The notes under the pieces: model-generated
Database searches by the model: none
Told to the model about the DNA's origin: nothing
Seen by the model: the letters and a program-made list of their open reading frames with translations, nothing else
In this document: positions 32,551 to 42,900 of the stretch, piece after piece
Layout: every line of letters starts with the position of its first letter
Numbering within the stretch: position 1 is the first letter of the stretch
Position numbers and translations under genes: made by a program
Assembly: GCF_000319385.1 (NCBI RefSeq)
Contig: NC_019566.1
Span: 1,255,266 to 1,319,265 of the forward strand
Direction of reading: 5' to 3'
DNA from: Candidatus Endolissoclinum faulkneri L2
GTDB lineage: Bacteria > Pseudomonadota > Alphaproteobacteria > Thalassobaculales > Thalassobaculaceae
Length of the DNA: 64,000 nt

Positions 32551-33792
32551 ATGAAGCCGCTTCCGGTTTCTCCGCTAGCACCAAATAAAAAACAGATTTT
32601 AACGCCTATTGCTGGTTGCCGAATGGCTTCCCGAAAAGCTCGTATATACTACGACGGACGTTGTGATATGCTATTGATGGCTTTTGATCCAGGAACAACC
32701 GTCGCAGGCGTTTTAACATCCAACCAAATGTCAAGCCCTTCGATTAATTGGTGTCGGAAACATCTTTCTTCCGGTACAGCTCGCGGTCTTGTAGTAAATG
32801 CCGGTAATGCAAACTCCTTTACAGGAGCACATGGAGTAATAGCATGCGCCGAGACAGCAAAATCAGCGGCAGCAGTACTTAGATGCGAGCCAAAAGAAAT
32901 CATGATAGCATCTACTGGTGTCATAGGCGAACCCATACGCTACGAGCGAATAATTGAGAATCTACCAGCAGCACAAGCAGGACTAGTGGATGATGCATGG
33001 GAAATTGCAGCAGCTACCATCATGACTACTGATACTTTTGCAAAAATGGCATCACGCACGGCAATTATCCACGGAGAGGCTGTGAAAATTAACGGAATTG
33101 CTAAGGGATCTGGTATGATCGCGCCTAATATGGCAACGACTCTATCTTTCATTGTAACCGATGCTAAATTACCCTCATCTTTCCTTAAGACATTGCTAAC
33201 CCGCGGAATAGAGCGTAGCTTTAATTTAATAACCGTTGATAGTGATCAGTCCACTAACGACATGGCAATGATGTTTGCTACCTGCAAAAGTGGTCCACAA
33301 AATATAAAAATTAGTACTACAAAAGATCCTGCTTTACGCGACTTCCGCAGACAATTGTATGATCTACTGCATGATCTGGCAATACAAGTCGTGAGTGATG
33401 GTGAAGGGGCAAGCAAATTGGTTAGCGTTGCAGTTTCCGGCGCTGCTTCCACACTAGCAGCTAAGCGAATCGCTATGTCCATAGCTAATTCACCTCTAGT
33501 GAAAACTGCGATTGCTGGAGGAGACGCTAACTGGGGCCGCATAGTAATGGCAGTCGGTAAATCTGGTGAGAAAGCAAACCAGGATAAGCTTAGCATTGCT
33601 ATTGGTGGCATTGAAGTAGCAAGTAATGGAATGCGTGTAGAAAGTTATGATGAGTCAAAGGTTGCTAATCATATGAACAATAAAAATATTGACATTGCAG
33701 TAGATGTAGGAGTAGCCCGTGGACGATCCAAAGTATGGACCTGCGATTTAACTCACAAGTACTTAGAGATTAATGCTGATTATCGTAGTTAA
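32551..33792 (+). CDS. argJ: bifunctional glutamate N-acetyltransferase / N-acetylornithine transacetylase ArgJ
   Basis: Recycles the acetyl group in arginine synthesis. The 413-residue precursor is expected to cut itself at Ala195-Thr196 (KGSGMIAPNMATTLSF), with the new N-terminal Thr196 as nucleophile; that motif is intact. VNAGNANSFTGAHG and GDANWGRI are also conserved. It follows the PPIase gene and ends with a clear intrinsic terminator. The other arginine genes are not in the window. Keeping argJ suggests that the symbiont still makes arginine or ornithine, which may also feed agmatine. Confidence 0.96.
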   Translation: MKPLPVSPLAPNKKQILTPIAGCRMASRKARIYYDGRCDMLLMAFDPGTTVAGVLTSNQMSSPSINWCRKHLSSGTARGLVVNAGNANSFTGAHGVIACAETAKSAAAVLRCEPKEIMIASTGVIGEPIRYERIIENLPAAQAGLVDDAWEIAAATIMTTDTFAKMASRTAIIHGEAVKINGIAKGSGMIAPNMATTLSFIVTDAKLPSSFLKTLLTRGIERSFNLITVDSDQSTNDMAMMFATCKSGPQNIKISTTKDPALRDFRRQLYDLLHDLAIQVVSDGEGASKLVSVAVSGAASTLAAKRIAMSIANSPLVKTAIAGGDANWGRIVMAVGKSGEKANQDKLSIAIGGIEVASNGMRVESYDESKVANHMNNKNIDIAVDVGVARGRSKVWTCDLTHKYLEINADYRS

Positions 33793-34127
33793 AATTTCCT
33801 TATGCATCTAGCAAGAGCATAAAGTATCCAGTAAGCACACAGTAGTTGTGCTTTTTGCATTTTACTACACAATCGATTGATAAAAATACAGCATAAAATT
33901 ACTAGCAAGTCTAGTAATAAGCATTGGACTCGCCTAGTCTATTATCTGTAGTATCGTACGGGTTATAAGATAATAAAATCTTTGCTAACTGTAACAAGTT
34001 ATAATGAATGCATATCAATTGAATTTAGCTAGTACGCATTTTGTACTTATTGATAAGTAATGCTACTTAGATTTGATTGCAAAATACATGATAATGACCA
34101 CTAGGTCCAATTCTATAAAAAACTTTT
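33793..34127. other. convergent intergenic stretch argJ / ndk
   Basis: Holds the argJ terminator at 33833-33856. The remaining 270 bp show no gene or repeat that I recognise. Confidence 0.75.
33833..33856 (+). terminator. argJ intrinsic terminator
   Basis: Arms 33833-33839 and 33847-33853 pair over 7 bp (AAGCACA / TGTGCTT), running directly into five T residues, 40 bases after the argJ stop. Confidence 0.75.
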
Positions 34128-34571
34128 TTATTCTAAATGTTGACGCAGGCAACCGACTATTTCTTTATCGCTAAAAAATTGAGCAATTTCAACCCTAGCA
34201 GCTACAGCTGAATCAGAACCATGAACAGAGTTTTCGCCTATCGACTTAGCAAAAATTTTGCGAATGGTGCCGTCAGCAGCCCGAGCAGGATTAGTATCGC
34301 CCATAAGATTACGGTAAACACTTATCGCGCTCTCACCCTCTAATACCTGAACTACGACCGGAGAAGATATCATAAAATCCACAAGTTCGTCAAAAAATGG
34401 ACGATCCTTATGAGAATCATAAAAAATATTAGCTTGCTCTTTAGTCATCCTAATCCGCTTCTGAGCAATGATGTGCAAATCAGAATTTGCTATCGCAGTG
34501 TTGATTGCATTAGTCAAATTACGCTTGATAGCATCCGGTTTAATTATAGATAAAGTACGTTCTATAGCCAT
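34128..34571 (-). CDS. ndk: nucleoside diphosphate kinase
   Basis: Transfers the terminal phosphate between nucleoside triphosphates and diphosphates through a phosphohistidine. The 147 residues show [11 protein letters not shown], the [11 protein letters not shown] loop and the active-site His117 in NSVHGSDS. Complete. holC lies 141 bp upstream on the same strand, so the two could share a transcript. AGAGAGCAATGGC-like context gives a weak Shine-Dalgarno. Confidence 0.97.
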   Translation of the reverse strand: MAIERTLSIIKPDAIKRNLTNAINTAIANSDLHIIAQKRIRMTKEQANIFYDSHKDRPFFDELVDFMISSPVVVQVLEGESAISVYRNLMGDTNPARAADGTIRKIFAKSIGENSVHGSDSAVAARVEIAQFFSDKEIVGCLRQHLE

Positions 34572-34712
34572 TGCTCTCTCTTCGATTAATTTAACTATTA
34601 ATTAAATTACTTCTATAAAAACTAACAATTTGTCCGGTAATTTCACTGCGCATCATAGTAACAAAATAATACCAACAAGTGTTTACTTATACGATTAAAA
34701 AACAAAAATGTT

Positions 34713-35162
34713 TCAAGCTATTTTGAGCCAAGAACCATTATTTTTTTGACGCCAGTAAGTAATTACATGTCCAGCATCACGCGCTAACTTCCAACGTAGT
34801 CTTGCAGCAGCAATCGACTTATGATTATGACCATCAAACAGATCAAAAACTCGCTTAAAACTGCTCAAGTCAAAAGCTTCCACTCGTTCAATAATAAATA
34901 AGAACCTAGCTCCATTTGGATTCTCATTTCGATGAGTAAGCCAAATTGGTTGCAAATTAGCATTATCGTATTTCTGCGCTCCATGAGGCAGCCAAGATCT
35001 TTCATCATATACCCAAAGATGATAATCAAGAGCTTGTACTTTTTCGGCTGAAGCTAGAAGTACAATTGCACGTTCTCTCGCTGCTAAAGTTTTACACAGC
35101 AATTTAGGTAAGGCTTTATTCACAGTTATAGACGTCAGATGGTAAAATATAATTTCAGTCAT
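34713..35162 (-). CDS. holC: DNA polymerase III chi subunit HolC
   Basis: Clamp-loader accessory protein that contacts single-stranded-DNA-binding protein. The family start is MTEIIFYHLT, so I use the ATG at 35162 (149 residues); a longer frame from 35204 adds 14 unconserved residues. Conserved strings include LLASAEKVQALDYHLWVYD, WLPHG, PIWLT and NPNGARFLFII, then FDLFDG and GHVITYW. In relatives it follows pepA; no pepA remnant is seen in the upstream gap. Confidence 0.92.
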   Translation of the reverse strand: MTEIIFYHLTSITVNKALPKLLCKTLAARERAIVLLASAEKVQALDYHLWVYDERSWLPHGAQKYDNANLQPIWLTHRNENPNGARFLFIIERVEAFDLSSFKRVFDLFDGHNHKSIAAARLRWKLARDAGHVITYWRQKNNGSWLKIA

Positions 35163-36196
35163 ATTGGTTATCGATCTAAAGACTTGTAGTATGCATTTAT
35201 ACAATTAATGCTCTAAATTTCTATGACCACCACTAGTAACAATACACTAAAAAATTTCTTGCCTAGCATAAATATTCTGCCTTAACCGTAAATAACAATT
35301 ATATTAAACGCATCACATGCCAAAATGCCATCAAGTATTCCATCTAAACTACACTCTGTAAAATAGCAAGCGTTACTTAAAATCTATTTAGTTTAAGGTG
35401 CTTAATTAAATTCTACCAGCCTACTAAAACACTATACTAATTCTAAACAAGCCCAATTAATAGTCTAAACATTGAGAAAAAAATGTACCATATAAATTTA
35501 CTAAGAGTAGATGATTTTTGGCTGATAAATTTTCTTTAGTAAGACTTTAAATAAAAAACATATAGTTGTCTTCTTTTCTAAAAGAAAAAAACATCTGCCT
35601 AATTCGATATTTAGAATAAATTATTGCTCTTCTTATATTAATTAATTTATCAAAGCCAAAAATATAAACAATAAATAACGCCGTTTACGAAAGTAACTAT
35701 CATTACTTAGCCTCAATTCATAATTAAATTTAGCAAACGCCAAATAATTCAGACTAAATTGAAGTTATATTTCAGAATAAATCGTAAAAATATCGCATTA
35801 AGCACCATACTGTAACCAAGCACAAAAACTTACTCACGTAAGTGAGTAAAAATCAATACTAATCTTACTAGCTAATGATTCAAGGACATAGAATAAAGAA
35901 TTCTATTTTATATCAAATATTTAAATTAATTAAAAAATATATTGAATTAGTAAAACAACAATAGTTCGCACGATAAAGCTAAGAATTATAACATTAGATT
36001 TGTTATAATTAGTTTGTAATAATACACTCATCTCTTTATATAAGTTGATATACTGACATCAAACAATAAAAAAATTACATAAACCTCTCAAAACTTATGC
36101 GTAAAATAATTAATACTTTAAAAGTAACAACAGTGCTAAATCTTCAATAAAAATAATTTAAAAAGCGTATATATGATACAGTAGCATTTATCACCA
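35163..36196. other. 1-kb gene-free stretch between pgpA and holC
   Basis: AT-rich throughout. One clean hairpin at 35830-35849 (8-bp arms TTACTCAC / GTGAGTAA, 4-base loop). No gene relic recognised. Confidence 0.7.
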
Positions 36197-36694
36197 CTAA
36201 CTATAATCTAAAAAAAAACATAACCAAACCAATAAGGTAGTGTAAGTACTGGCAACCAAATCGTCAAGTATTACGCCAATTGGACTACGCATATTATGAT
36301 CAATCCAATTTGCTGGAAAAATTTTAACAATATCAGCAAAGCGAAAAATAATAAAGGCAAGCCACCAATACATTGGGTTTAGCGGGCAAAACACTAAAGT
36401 TAACCACTGACCAGCCATCTCATCAATTACCACCACTTCGGGATCATGAGTACCAGTATTTTCTATGTATATCCAAGTTGCCCATGTACCTAACCCAGTG
36501 GCTAAAATTGCAGTAATTAGCAAAAACACACGTCCATTACTTTGTTGGGCAATTGGCCAAGCTGAAACTGCTGCTATCATCGAGCCCCAAGTTCCTGGCG
36601 CTTTGGGAAAATAACCAATTCCCAGTCCGGTAGCGATCAATTTCGCTATGTGGGTAAAGAAGTAGTGACGAAGGCTAAAAAAAAATCTATTCAC
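36197..36694 (-). CDS. pgpA: phosphatidylglycerophosphatase A
   Basis: Membrane phosphatase that makes phosphatidylglycerol. The 165 residues carry the PgpA signatures: GYFPKAPGTWGS (about 23-34) and DPEVVVIDEMAGQW (about 83-96), within several hydrophobic helices. GTG start overlaps the ispDF stop by four bases (GTGA), implying translational coupling, as seen in other alphaproteobacteria with ispDF-pgpA. Confidence 0.94.
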   Translation of the reverse strand: MNRFFFSLRHYFFTHIAKLIATGLGIGYFPKAPGTWGSMIAAVSAWPIAQQSNGRVFLLITAILATGLGTWATWIYIENTGTHDPEVVVIDEMAGQWLTLVFCPLNPMYWWLAFIIFRFADIVKIFPANWIDHNMRSPIGVILDDLVASTYTTLLVWLCFFLDYS

Positions 36695-37881
36695 GGGACC
36701 ATTGTTGCTGGAATTGCTATAGTTGCAGCAGCCTGCACAGCAATGCCGTTAGCACAGCCGAAAAAATCAAGTCTTTCAGTAGTTGTAGCCTTTACTGATA
36801 CCCGTATTATTGGGATGCTACAGATCTTTGCAATACAATCACGCATAGCTTCACGGTGCGGGTTAATCTTAGGGAAATCACAAATCACTATAAGGTCCAG
36901 ATGACGAATTTCTCCACCAGCCTTACGAAGTTGATTACAAGCATGTAATAAAAACTGATTAGATGCTGCCCCATCCCATTGCGGATCGCTGTTTGGAAAA
37001 TAAACACCTATATCTCCTAACCCAAGTGCTCCTAGCAAAGCATCAGTAATAGCGTGCAAAACAACATCAGCATCAGAATGACCAAAAAGTACCTGATTAT
37101 GCGGAACAACAATACCTCCTAACAAAAGGCCTTTACTGTCGCATTTTAGATTATCTACTAAACGATGCACGTCGAATCCAATACCAACACGCGTTTCCAC
37201 GGCTCCAGCTAGCAAGCGCTCAGCCAATGCAAAATCCTCAGCCATAGTAATTTTCATCGAATCCTCCGAGCCCTTGACTAGAATTACTGTTTCCCCCGCC
37301 CATTCCATCAGAGTTGCATCATCAGATGCAGAGATATTTTTGTCCCTTGCAAGACGATGAGCTTTGAGTAAATTGTCGAATCGCATTCCTTGAGGCGTTT
37401 GGGCTCGCCACCATTCATTATGGCTCGGATAGTTCATCGAAATACATTTTGTCTCCACTTGACGTTTTAAGGTATCAACTACCGAAATCACAGGTAAGGC
37501 GGCAGTTGACATTTCCAACGCGTCCAATACTCGATCAATTACTATAGTTGGAACTAGTGGACGTGCAGCATCGTGAATCAGGACTAAATCTGGTTTATCT
37601 TTCAATGCCAAACTCTCTAAGCCATTTAATACCGAAGATTGACGTTTGGCAGCTCCAATCACAGGAGGAGATAAGTCAAGCCCATCAACAACTACCTCGT
37701 ATAAAGTACGATGTTCCTCTGCAATTATTACTCGAACATAATCAATTCTAGGATGTTTTCGAAAAGTTAATATTGCTCGACGCAACACAGGTATACCACC
37801 AAGCAACCGATACTGCTTAGGCAAATCGCTGCCAATACGCATACCTTTTCCAGCAGCAAGAATTAAGACAGTAGTAATCAT
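36691..37881 (-). CDS. ispDF: bifunctional IspD/IspF of the MEP isoprenoid pathway
   Basis: Fusion of 4-diphosphocytidyl-methylerythritol synthase and MECDP synthase. The 396 residues split into IspD (1 to about 230, with ILAAGKGMRIG, LPKQY and HDAARPLV) and IspF (about 233 to the end, with FDVHR, FGHSDADVVLHA metal ligands and KATTTERLDFFG). Both sites look intact. The fusion is typical of Alphaproteobacteria and Campylobacterota, so it helps place the organism. It supplies precursors used by UppP's lipid carrier. pgpA is coupled downstream. Confidence 0.97.
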   Translation of the reverse strand: MITTVLILAAGKGMRIGSDLPKQYRLLGGIPVLRRAILTFRKHPRIDYVRVIIAEEHRTLYEVVVDGLDLSPPVIGAAKRQSSVLNGLESLALKDKPDLVLIHDAARPLVPTIVIDRVLDALEMSTAALPVISVVDTLKRQVETKCISMNYPSHNEWWRAQTPQGMRFDNLLKAHRLARDKNISASDDATLMEWAGETVILVKGSEDSMKITMAEDFALAERLLAGAVETRVGIGFDVHRLVDNLKCDSKGLLLGGIVVPHNQVLFGHSDADVVLHAITDALLGALGLGDIGVYFPNSDPQWDGAASNQFLLHACNQLRKAGGEIRHLDLIVICDFPKINPHREAMRDCIAKICSIPIIRVSVKATTTERLDFFGCANGIAVQAAATIAIPATMVP

Positions 37882-38070
37882 TACCTAAACTATATAAACC
37901 TTATTATTCAATAATAGGTAGAGCAATCCACCAAACAGTATATATCAAGTTATGATAATATTTGATATACAATATTAAAGAATTACTTAAGAATAATAAA
38001 AATACGGCTAGCTAGCGTTTTTGCCGATAAACAAGACTAACGATCATTGCCAATTTATATTGGCCAGCAA

Positions 38071-38937
38071 TTAAGCGCCTCGAATTTTGCCTGGTCCAGT
38101 TTCTACCGGAGTATCTTGTCGAGAACCCCACTCAGACCATGAACCATCGTATATAGCTACATCTGGATAACCAAGACGAAAAGCAGAAATCGCTACATTA
38201 CAAGCTGTTACGCCAGAACCGCAAGAAGCTATTATTGGTTTCGATAGATCAATACATGCATTATCAAATATCATAGCTAGTTTATTAGCATCAATCGATA
38301 ACATAGTTTTCTTATCGAAGAATTCACTGCTTGGGATAGATATCGAACTTGGAATATGACCAGAACGCATTCCCTGCCGCGGTTCAATCTCTTCACCAGT
38401 AAAACGAGCAAAAGGACGAGCATCAATAATATTCGCATCGCCAGCATTTACTGCTGCTAGCACTTCGTCACATGATTTAACAAGTCCGCAGCGAAAAATT
38501 GCATTGAAATTAGCTAAAGAACGATTTTTTATTGAGCCCGTCTCTACTAAATATCCTTCAGCCTGCCATTTTGGCAAACCACCATCAAGTACAGCAACTT
38601 TGTCGTGACCAAATAATCTAAACATCCACCAAGCCCTAGCGGCAGAATACATTCCATAAGTGTCATATACTACAACTATTTTATCGTTGTTTATGCTAAG
38701 TTTACTTACTTCTTTCGAAAAAATTTTTACGCTGGGAATCATATGAGGCAAGGAATTATTAAGATCACATATTGTATCAATATCAAAATGCTGAGCACCT
38801 GGAATATGGCTATCTAAAAATTCTGCTTTAGCGTCACGCTTAAGTGAGGGCATGTGATAAGTACAATCAAGCACAATTACATTAGAATTATTTAAATTAT
38901 TCGCTAACCACTTGGCGGTAACAAAAGCATCAGTCAT
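38071..38937 (-). CDS. sseA: sulfurtransferase of the 3-mercaptopyruvate / thiosulfate type
   Basis: Two-domain rhodanese that moves sulfane sulfur. 288 residues. The catalytic loop is CGSGVTA with Cys239, the form usual in 3-mercaptopyruvate sulfurtransferases. The N-terminal inactive rhodanese domain contains HIPGAQHFDID and VVYDTYGMYSAARAWW, and the second domain has ARPFARFTGEE and RSGHIP. Stands alone between ispDF and a 1.3-kb gap. Substrate preference cannot be fixed from sequence alone. Confidence 0.92.
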   Translation of the reverse strand: MTDAFVTAKWLANNLNNSNVIVLDCTYHMPSLKRDAKAEFLDSHIPGAQHFDIDTICDLNNSLPHMIPSVKIFSKEVSKLSINNDKIVVVYDTYGMYSAARAWWMFRLFGHDKVAVLDGGLPKWQAEGYLVETGSIKNRSLANFNAIFRCGLVKSCDEVLAAVNAGDANIIDARPFARFTGEEIEPRQGMRSGHIPSSISIPSSEFFDKKTMLSIDANKLAMIFDNACIDLSKPIIASCGSGVTACNVAISAFRLGYPDVAIYDGSWSEWGSRQDTPVETGPGKIRGA

Positions 38938-40269
38938 CGTTACATTTTCCTAACTAAGCTATTATACTTGATAAAATTAACTCATTAATTTAGAGTAAAC
39001 TGTTTTAAATTTTCAGTATGAATAAGCATGGCAATATACAGTGATATAGTTCTCAATTTATGATCAAATGTCAAAAAAAAGCTTCAAAAAAAACGATATA
39101 ATTAATAATTAACTGTAATCTAATCATTAAAACTAATTTGTATTGGTTACTTAAACAAGCATATTATCAGATTAAAAATTAATACCAAATATCAGGAAGA
39201 ATTTTCCTATGCTTTTGTAAATTAGAATTAAATACTTAATTTACTATTAGTATATTAGTAACCGCATTAAAATAGTTAATGAAGTGATTTCCGTATCCTG
39301 TAATCCTACTTTAGTCCTATCGGACAGCAATTTAATTTTTTAGTAGATGATATAGCCAATATATTTAATATATTGTTATAATTCGGTGATTTTTGCTATT
39401 TAATTTGACTAAATACCAAACCTAACTAAATAGGTATCGAACAAGTAATTTATTTACAATTATTAAGATAGTTTAGGAATTTTAATTAAAGCTTTTATTA
39501 AATTCAATTACATCAAATTATACCAAATAAAAATAATCTCTATTATAAAGATATTTACCTAAAAATTTAAACGATTAGTGTTAACAACCATTATTCAATG
39601 TTAAAATAAATTGTACCTATTACAAAAATATTTTAAGGATAATAATCCAAACTAGATTAGCTTTTTCTATTAGAGCATCTTACAACATTTATAAAATATT
39701 AAATAATAGAATAATTTTCTATAAAAATTTCTTTCCAAGATCCTTTTAATAAAGGACATTTGAGTTAAAGATAACTAACTGATTATTTTACTAAAATTTA
39801 ATGTTGATTTTGCAAGCAAATCTCACTGAATTACATCAGCACTATTACAGACAAGTAACAATAGCTATATTCTATTTGTTATTATAATTCATATATTTCT
39901 TATTATGTATATCACTATAAAGACTAGAAAAAGATCACAATTTTTGAATAAACAAAAAGTATAACCTTTTTGAGCTTAATTTAGATTAATACTAAAATAT
40001 TAAAAACGTACTAGCTTATGTTTTGTATAAAGAAAGTTAGGTATTCATTAAAAATATAATGATAATTATCACTATCTTTAGCAGAAAATAATCAATGATT
40101 AGATTTTTACTCCTTCATTAAAATATAGTAATTACTATATAATTACTATATTACAAGTAATTAATCAAATAACCTATGCTAGATGGCATTTATTTTACTG
40201 AGAAAAATTTACTTAGAAATAAATGTATTGTATTTGCCATACATTTATTATAGAGCTGCAGCAGGTTAA
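38938..40269. other. 1.3-kb divergent gene-free stretch upstream of the Atm1-type transporter
   Basis: No gene relic recognised. Two small elements before the transporter may be regulatory: a Fur-box-like 19-mer at 40055-40073 with the palindrome GATAATTATC, and a 14-bp palindrome ATAGTAATTACTAT at 40125-40138 followed by a second copy of its right part. Confidence 0.6.
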
Positions 40270-42105
40270 GTGGAATCCAAGTCTTTGAGATCACATAAAT
40301 CCGATATTCAACAAAATGGTCATGGTGATTGGAATACTATTCGCACTTTGATCCCATACCTATGGCCAAAAAATCAAGTAACTATCCGTGCACGAGTAAT
40401 AGCAGCGTTAGTTTGCCTTTTGCTTGCTAAGGTAGCAACTGTTTATGTACCAATATTGTACAAATTAGCAATAGATATAATTTCTAACGGATCTTATTTT
40501 ACCATTAACTCACTGATCACTATAGTATTTGGCTACGGCTTGCTAAGAGTTGCGCAGCAAGCTTTTGGAGAATTAAGAGAGTTTTTCTTTGCCCGAGTAA
40601 CTCAGTTAGCAATTCGTACTGTAGCATTAAAAACATTCAATCATTTACACTCGTTATCGTTGCGATTCCATATGGATCGTCAAACTGGCGGTCTATCTAG
40701 GGCGATCGAGCGTGGAGTTAATGGTATTGAGTTTTTACTTTCATTTATGCTTTTTAATATTTTACCAACGCTAATTGAAATTATTATGGTCTGTGCTGTC
40801 TTATGGTATTTTTTCAATTTTTGGTACGCATTAATAACGTTATTAACCATAAGTAGTTATATAGCATTTACTATGTTTGTCACTGAGTGGCGGCTAAAGT
40901 TTCGACGTCAAATGAACGAACATGACCAAACGGCCAATACACGAGCAATAGATAGTCTACTAAACTTCGAAACAGTTAAATATTTAGGTAACGAACAACA
41001 CGAAGAGAAGCGTTATGACACTTCATTGCAACGTTACGCGAATGCAGCTATTGCCTCGCGCAGCTCGTTATCATTACTTAATGTAGGTCAAGGTGTTATT
41101 ATCGCGAGCAGTTTAATTACTCTAATGTCTATGGCTAGCTTTGGTGTTAAAGCTGGTACTATGTCAGTAGGTGATTTTGTAATGGTTAATACATACTTAA
41201 TTCAACTTTTTTTACCATTAAATTTCCTTGGCTTTGTTTATCGTGAAATGAAGCAGGCACTGGCTGATATGGATGCAATGTTTTTTTTGCTTAAAGTAAA
41301 ACGTGAAGTAGCAGATAAGCCAAACGCTATTTCCCTAAAAAAAGGAGCTGGAAGAGTTGAATTTGAAAATGTACATTTTTCCTATTGTAAAGAAAGAGAG
41401 ATCCTTCGAGGTCTTTCATTCGCCATAGAGCCTGGTCAAACTGTCGCTATTGTAGGGCAAAGTGGAACTGGGAAGTCAACTATTGCCCGTTTACTATTTC
41501 GCTTTTATGACGTTACAAGCGGGGCTGTTAAAATCGATGGCCAGGATATTCGTGATGTCACTCAACAGAGTTTGCGTGCTGCAATTGGAATTGTTCCTCA
41601 GGATACAGTACTGTTTAATGATACAATTTACTATAATATAGCTTATGGTAGACCTGGCGCGACTCAATCTGTAGTGGAAGCTGTTGCTCGCCACGCGAGT
41701 ATTCATGATTTTATTAAAGGATTGCCAGACGGTTACCAGACTATGGTTGGAGAACGTGGTCTGAAGCTTTCCGGTGGTGAAAAGCAACGCGTCGCCATAG
41801 CGCGCACGCTTCTTAAGGATCCAAGAATTTATGTCTTTGATGAATCTACTTCCGCTTTGGATAGTCATACTGAGCTTGCTATACAACATAGTTTGCGTAA
41901 TATCTCTTTAGATCATACTACCTTGATTATAGCCCACAGGCTATCCACTTTGGTTGATTCGGATAAAATTTTAGTGCTGAAGGATGGTAATATTATCGAA
42001 TACGGATGCCATGCGGAACTACTAGCTCACAAAGGCATCTATGCCTCTATGTGGAGTACTCAACTGCATGATGACAATGAGAGCCAGAGAAAACCTAGAT
42101 CATAA
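40270..42105 (+). CDS. Atm1/HMT1-type ABC exporter (fused membrane and ATPase domains)
   Basis: Half-size ABC exporter of the mitochondrial Atm1 family, thought to export glutathione-linked sulfur or metal compounds. 611 residues: six-helix membrane domain (about 30-330) with TQLAIRTVALKTFNHLHSLS and the LNFETVKYLGNE loop typical of Atm1, then an ATPase domain with Walker A GQSGTGKST (about 395), signature LSGGEKQRVAIAR (about 500), Walker B IYVFDESTSALD and the switch His in IAHRLS. GTG start; no strong Shine-Dalgarno. Stands alone. Iron control is possible from the Fur-like site 200 bp upstream, but that is speculative. Confidence 0.93.
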   Translation: MESKSLRSHKSDIQQNGHGDWNTIRTLIPYLWPKNQVTIRARVIAALVCLLLAKVATVYVPILYKLAIDIISNGSYFTINSLITIVFGYGLLRVAQQAFGELREFFFARVTQLAIRTVALKTFNHLHSLSLRFHMDRQTGGLSRAIERGVNGIEFLLSFMLFNILPTLIEIIMVCAVLWYFFNFWYALITLLTISSYIAFTMFVTEWRLKFRRQMNEHDQTANTRAIDSLLNFETVKYLGNEQHEEKRYDTSLQRYANAAIASRSSLSLLNVGQGVIIASSLITLMSMASFGVKAGTMSVGDFVMVNTYLIQLFLPLNFLGFVYREMKQALADMDAMFFLLKVKREVADKPNAISLKKGAGRVEFENVHFSYCKEREILRGLSFAIEPGQTVAIVGQSGTGKSTIARLLFRFYDVTSGAVKIDGQDIRDVTQQSLRAAIGIVPQDTVLFNDTIYYNIAYGRPGATQSVVEAVARHASIHDFIKGLPDGYQTMVGERGLKLSGGEKQRVAIARTLLKDPRIYVFDESTSALDSHTELAIQHSLRNISLDHTTLIIAHRLSTLVDSDKILVLKDGNIIEYGCHAELLAHKGIYASMWSTQLHDDNESQRKPRS

Positions 42106-42900
42106 ATTAGGTGTGTATTGTATAGCTCTTGCATAATAACGCAATACTTCTAGTGACTAATCACTTAATAAGCGGGATAGATCTACTTTCAGTGCCAAAG
42201 ATTTTGATAGGAAGATTAGCATTTTAAATGAATAATAAGCCAATTATTATATCTTTAAGAAAATGACTTAATTTGTTTTTTACAGACTGACTATAGCACA
42301 TAGTAATTCTTGATCAAATAATCATAGATTAAGACAAAATAGTGTAGTATCTATTAATAAATTTGTATGGTAGAATGAGCTTAGCGATTTAAGATAATCT
42401 TATTCTCTCTACTATTTTGATTGTAACAAAGTTATAACTCAAATACCAATAAAATATTTAATTGAGTATTAATTTAACAATCTAATAAAGACTTATAGGT
42501 TGATCTTTTGGTTAGATAAATAAACACTTACTAGTCAATGTAGCATTGAAAAAAAAACGACTGCAAGGATACGCGATAGCTTATTATAAATCAAACAAAT
42601 TTTACTAATAACAGATTAAAATCTGATTTATTTTTTTTATTGAACTAATATCCAATCAATCATTAAATTTTAAGCTTAAAAAAGCTAACTTCTACTCCTT
42701 GCTTAAAAGAAAAGTAGTTAGCTTAAATTCATTAGGTAGTTTGCTTTAATAAATATAATCCGACAGATTCGTATCTTTTAGTAATTTTGCAGCATAACAT
42801 TGCTTGTTACACTGCAATCAGTCAATTAATACCGCTATCTATGTTAGTTCTTACCTGCTTTGATTTTTTTTGCTATCTCGCTATCCTTGGATATTATCGT
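42106..42900. other. convergent gene-free stretch between the ABC exporter and uvrB
   Basis: About 800 bp of AT-rich DNA. A 9-bp stem (42682-42690 with 42716-42724, 25-base loop) is the only structure noted. Confidence 0.7.

Noticed and set aside
40125-40150. Tandem TAATTACTATA repeat and 14-bp palindrome before the ABC exporter
   Set aside because: Very short and A/T-only; expected by chance in such sequence, so not scored as a site by itself.
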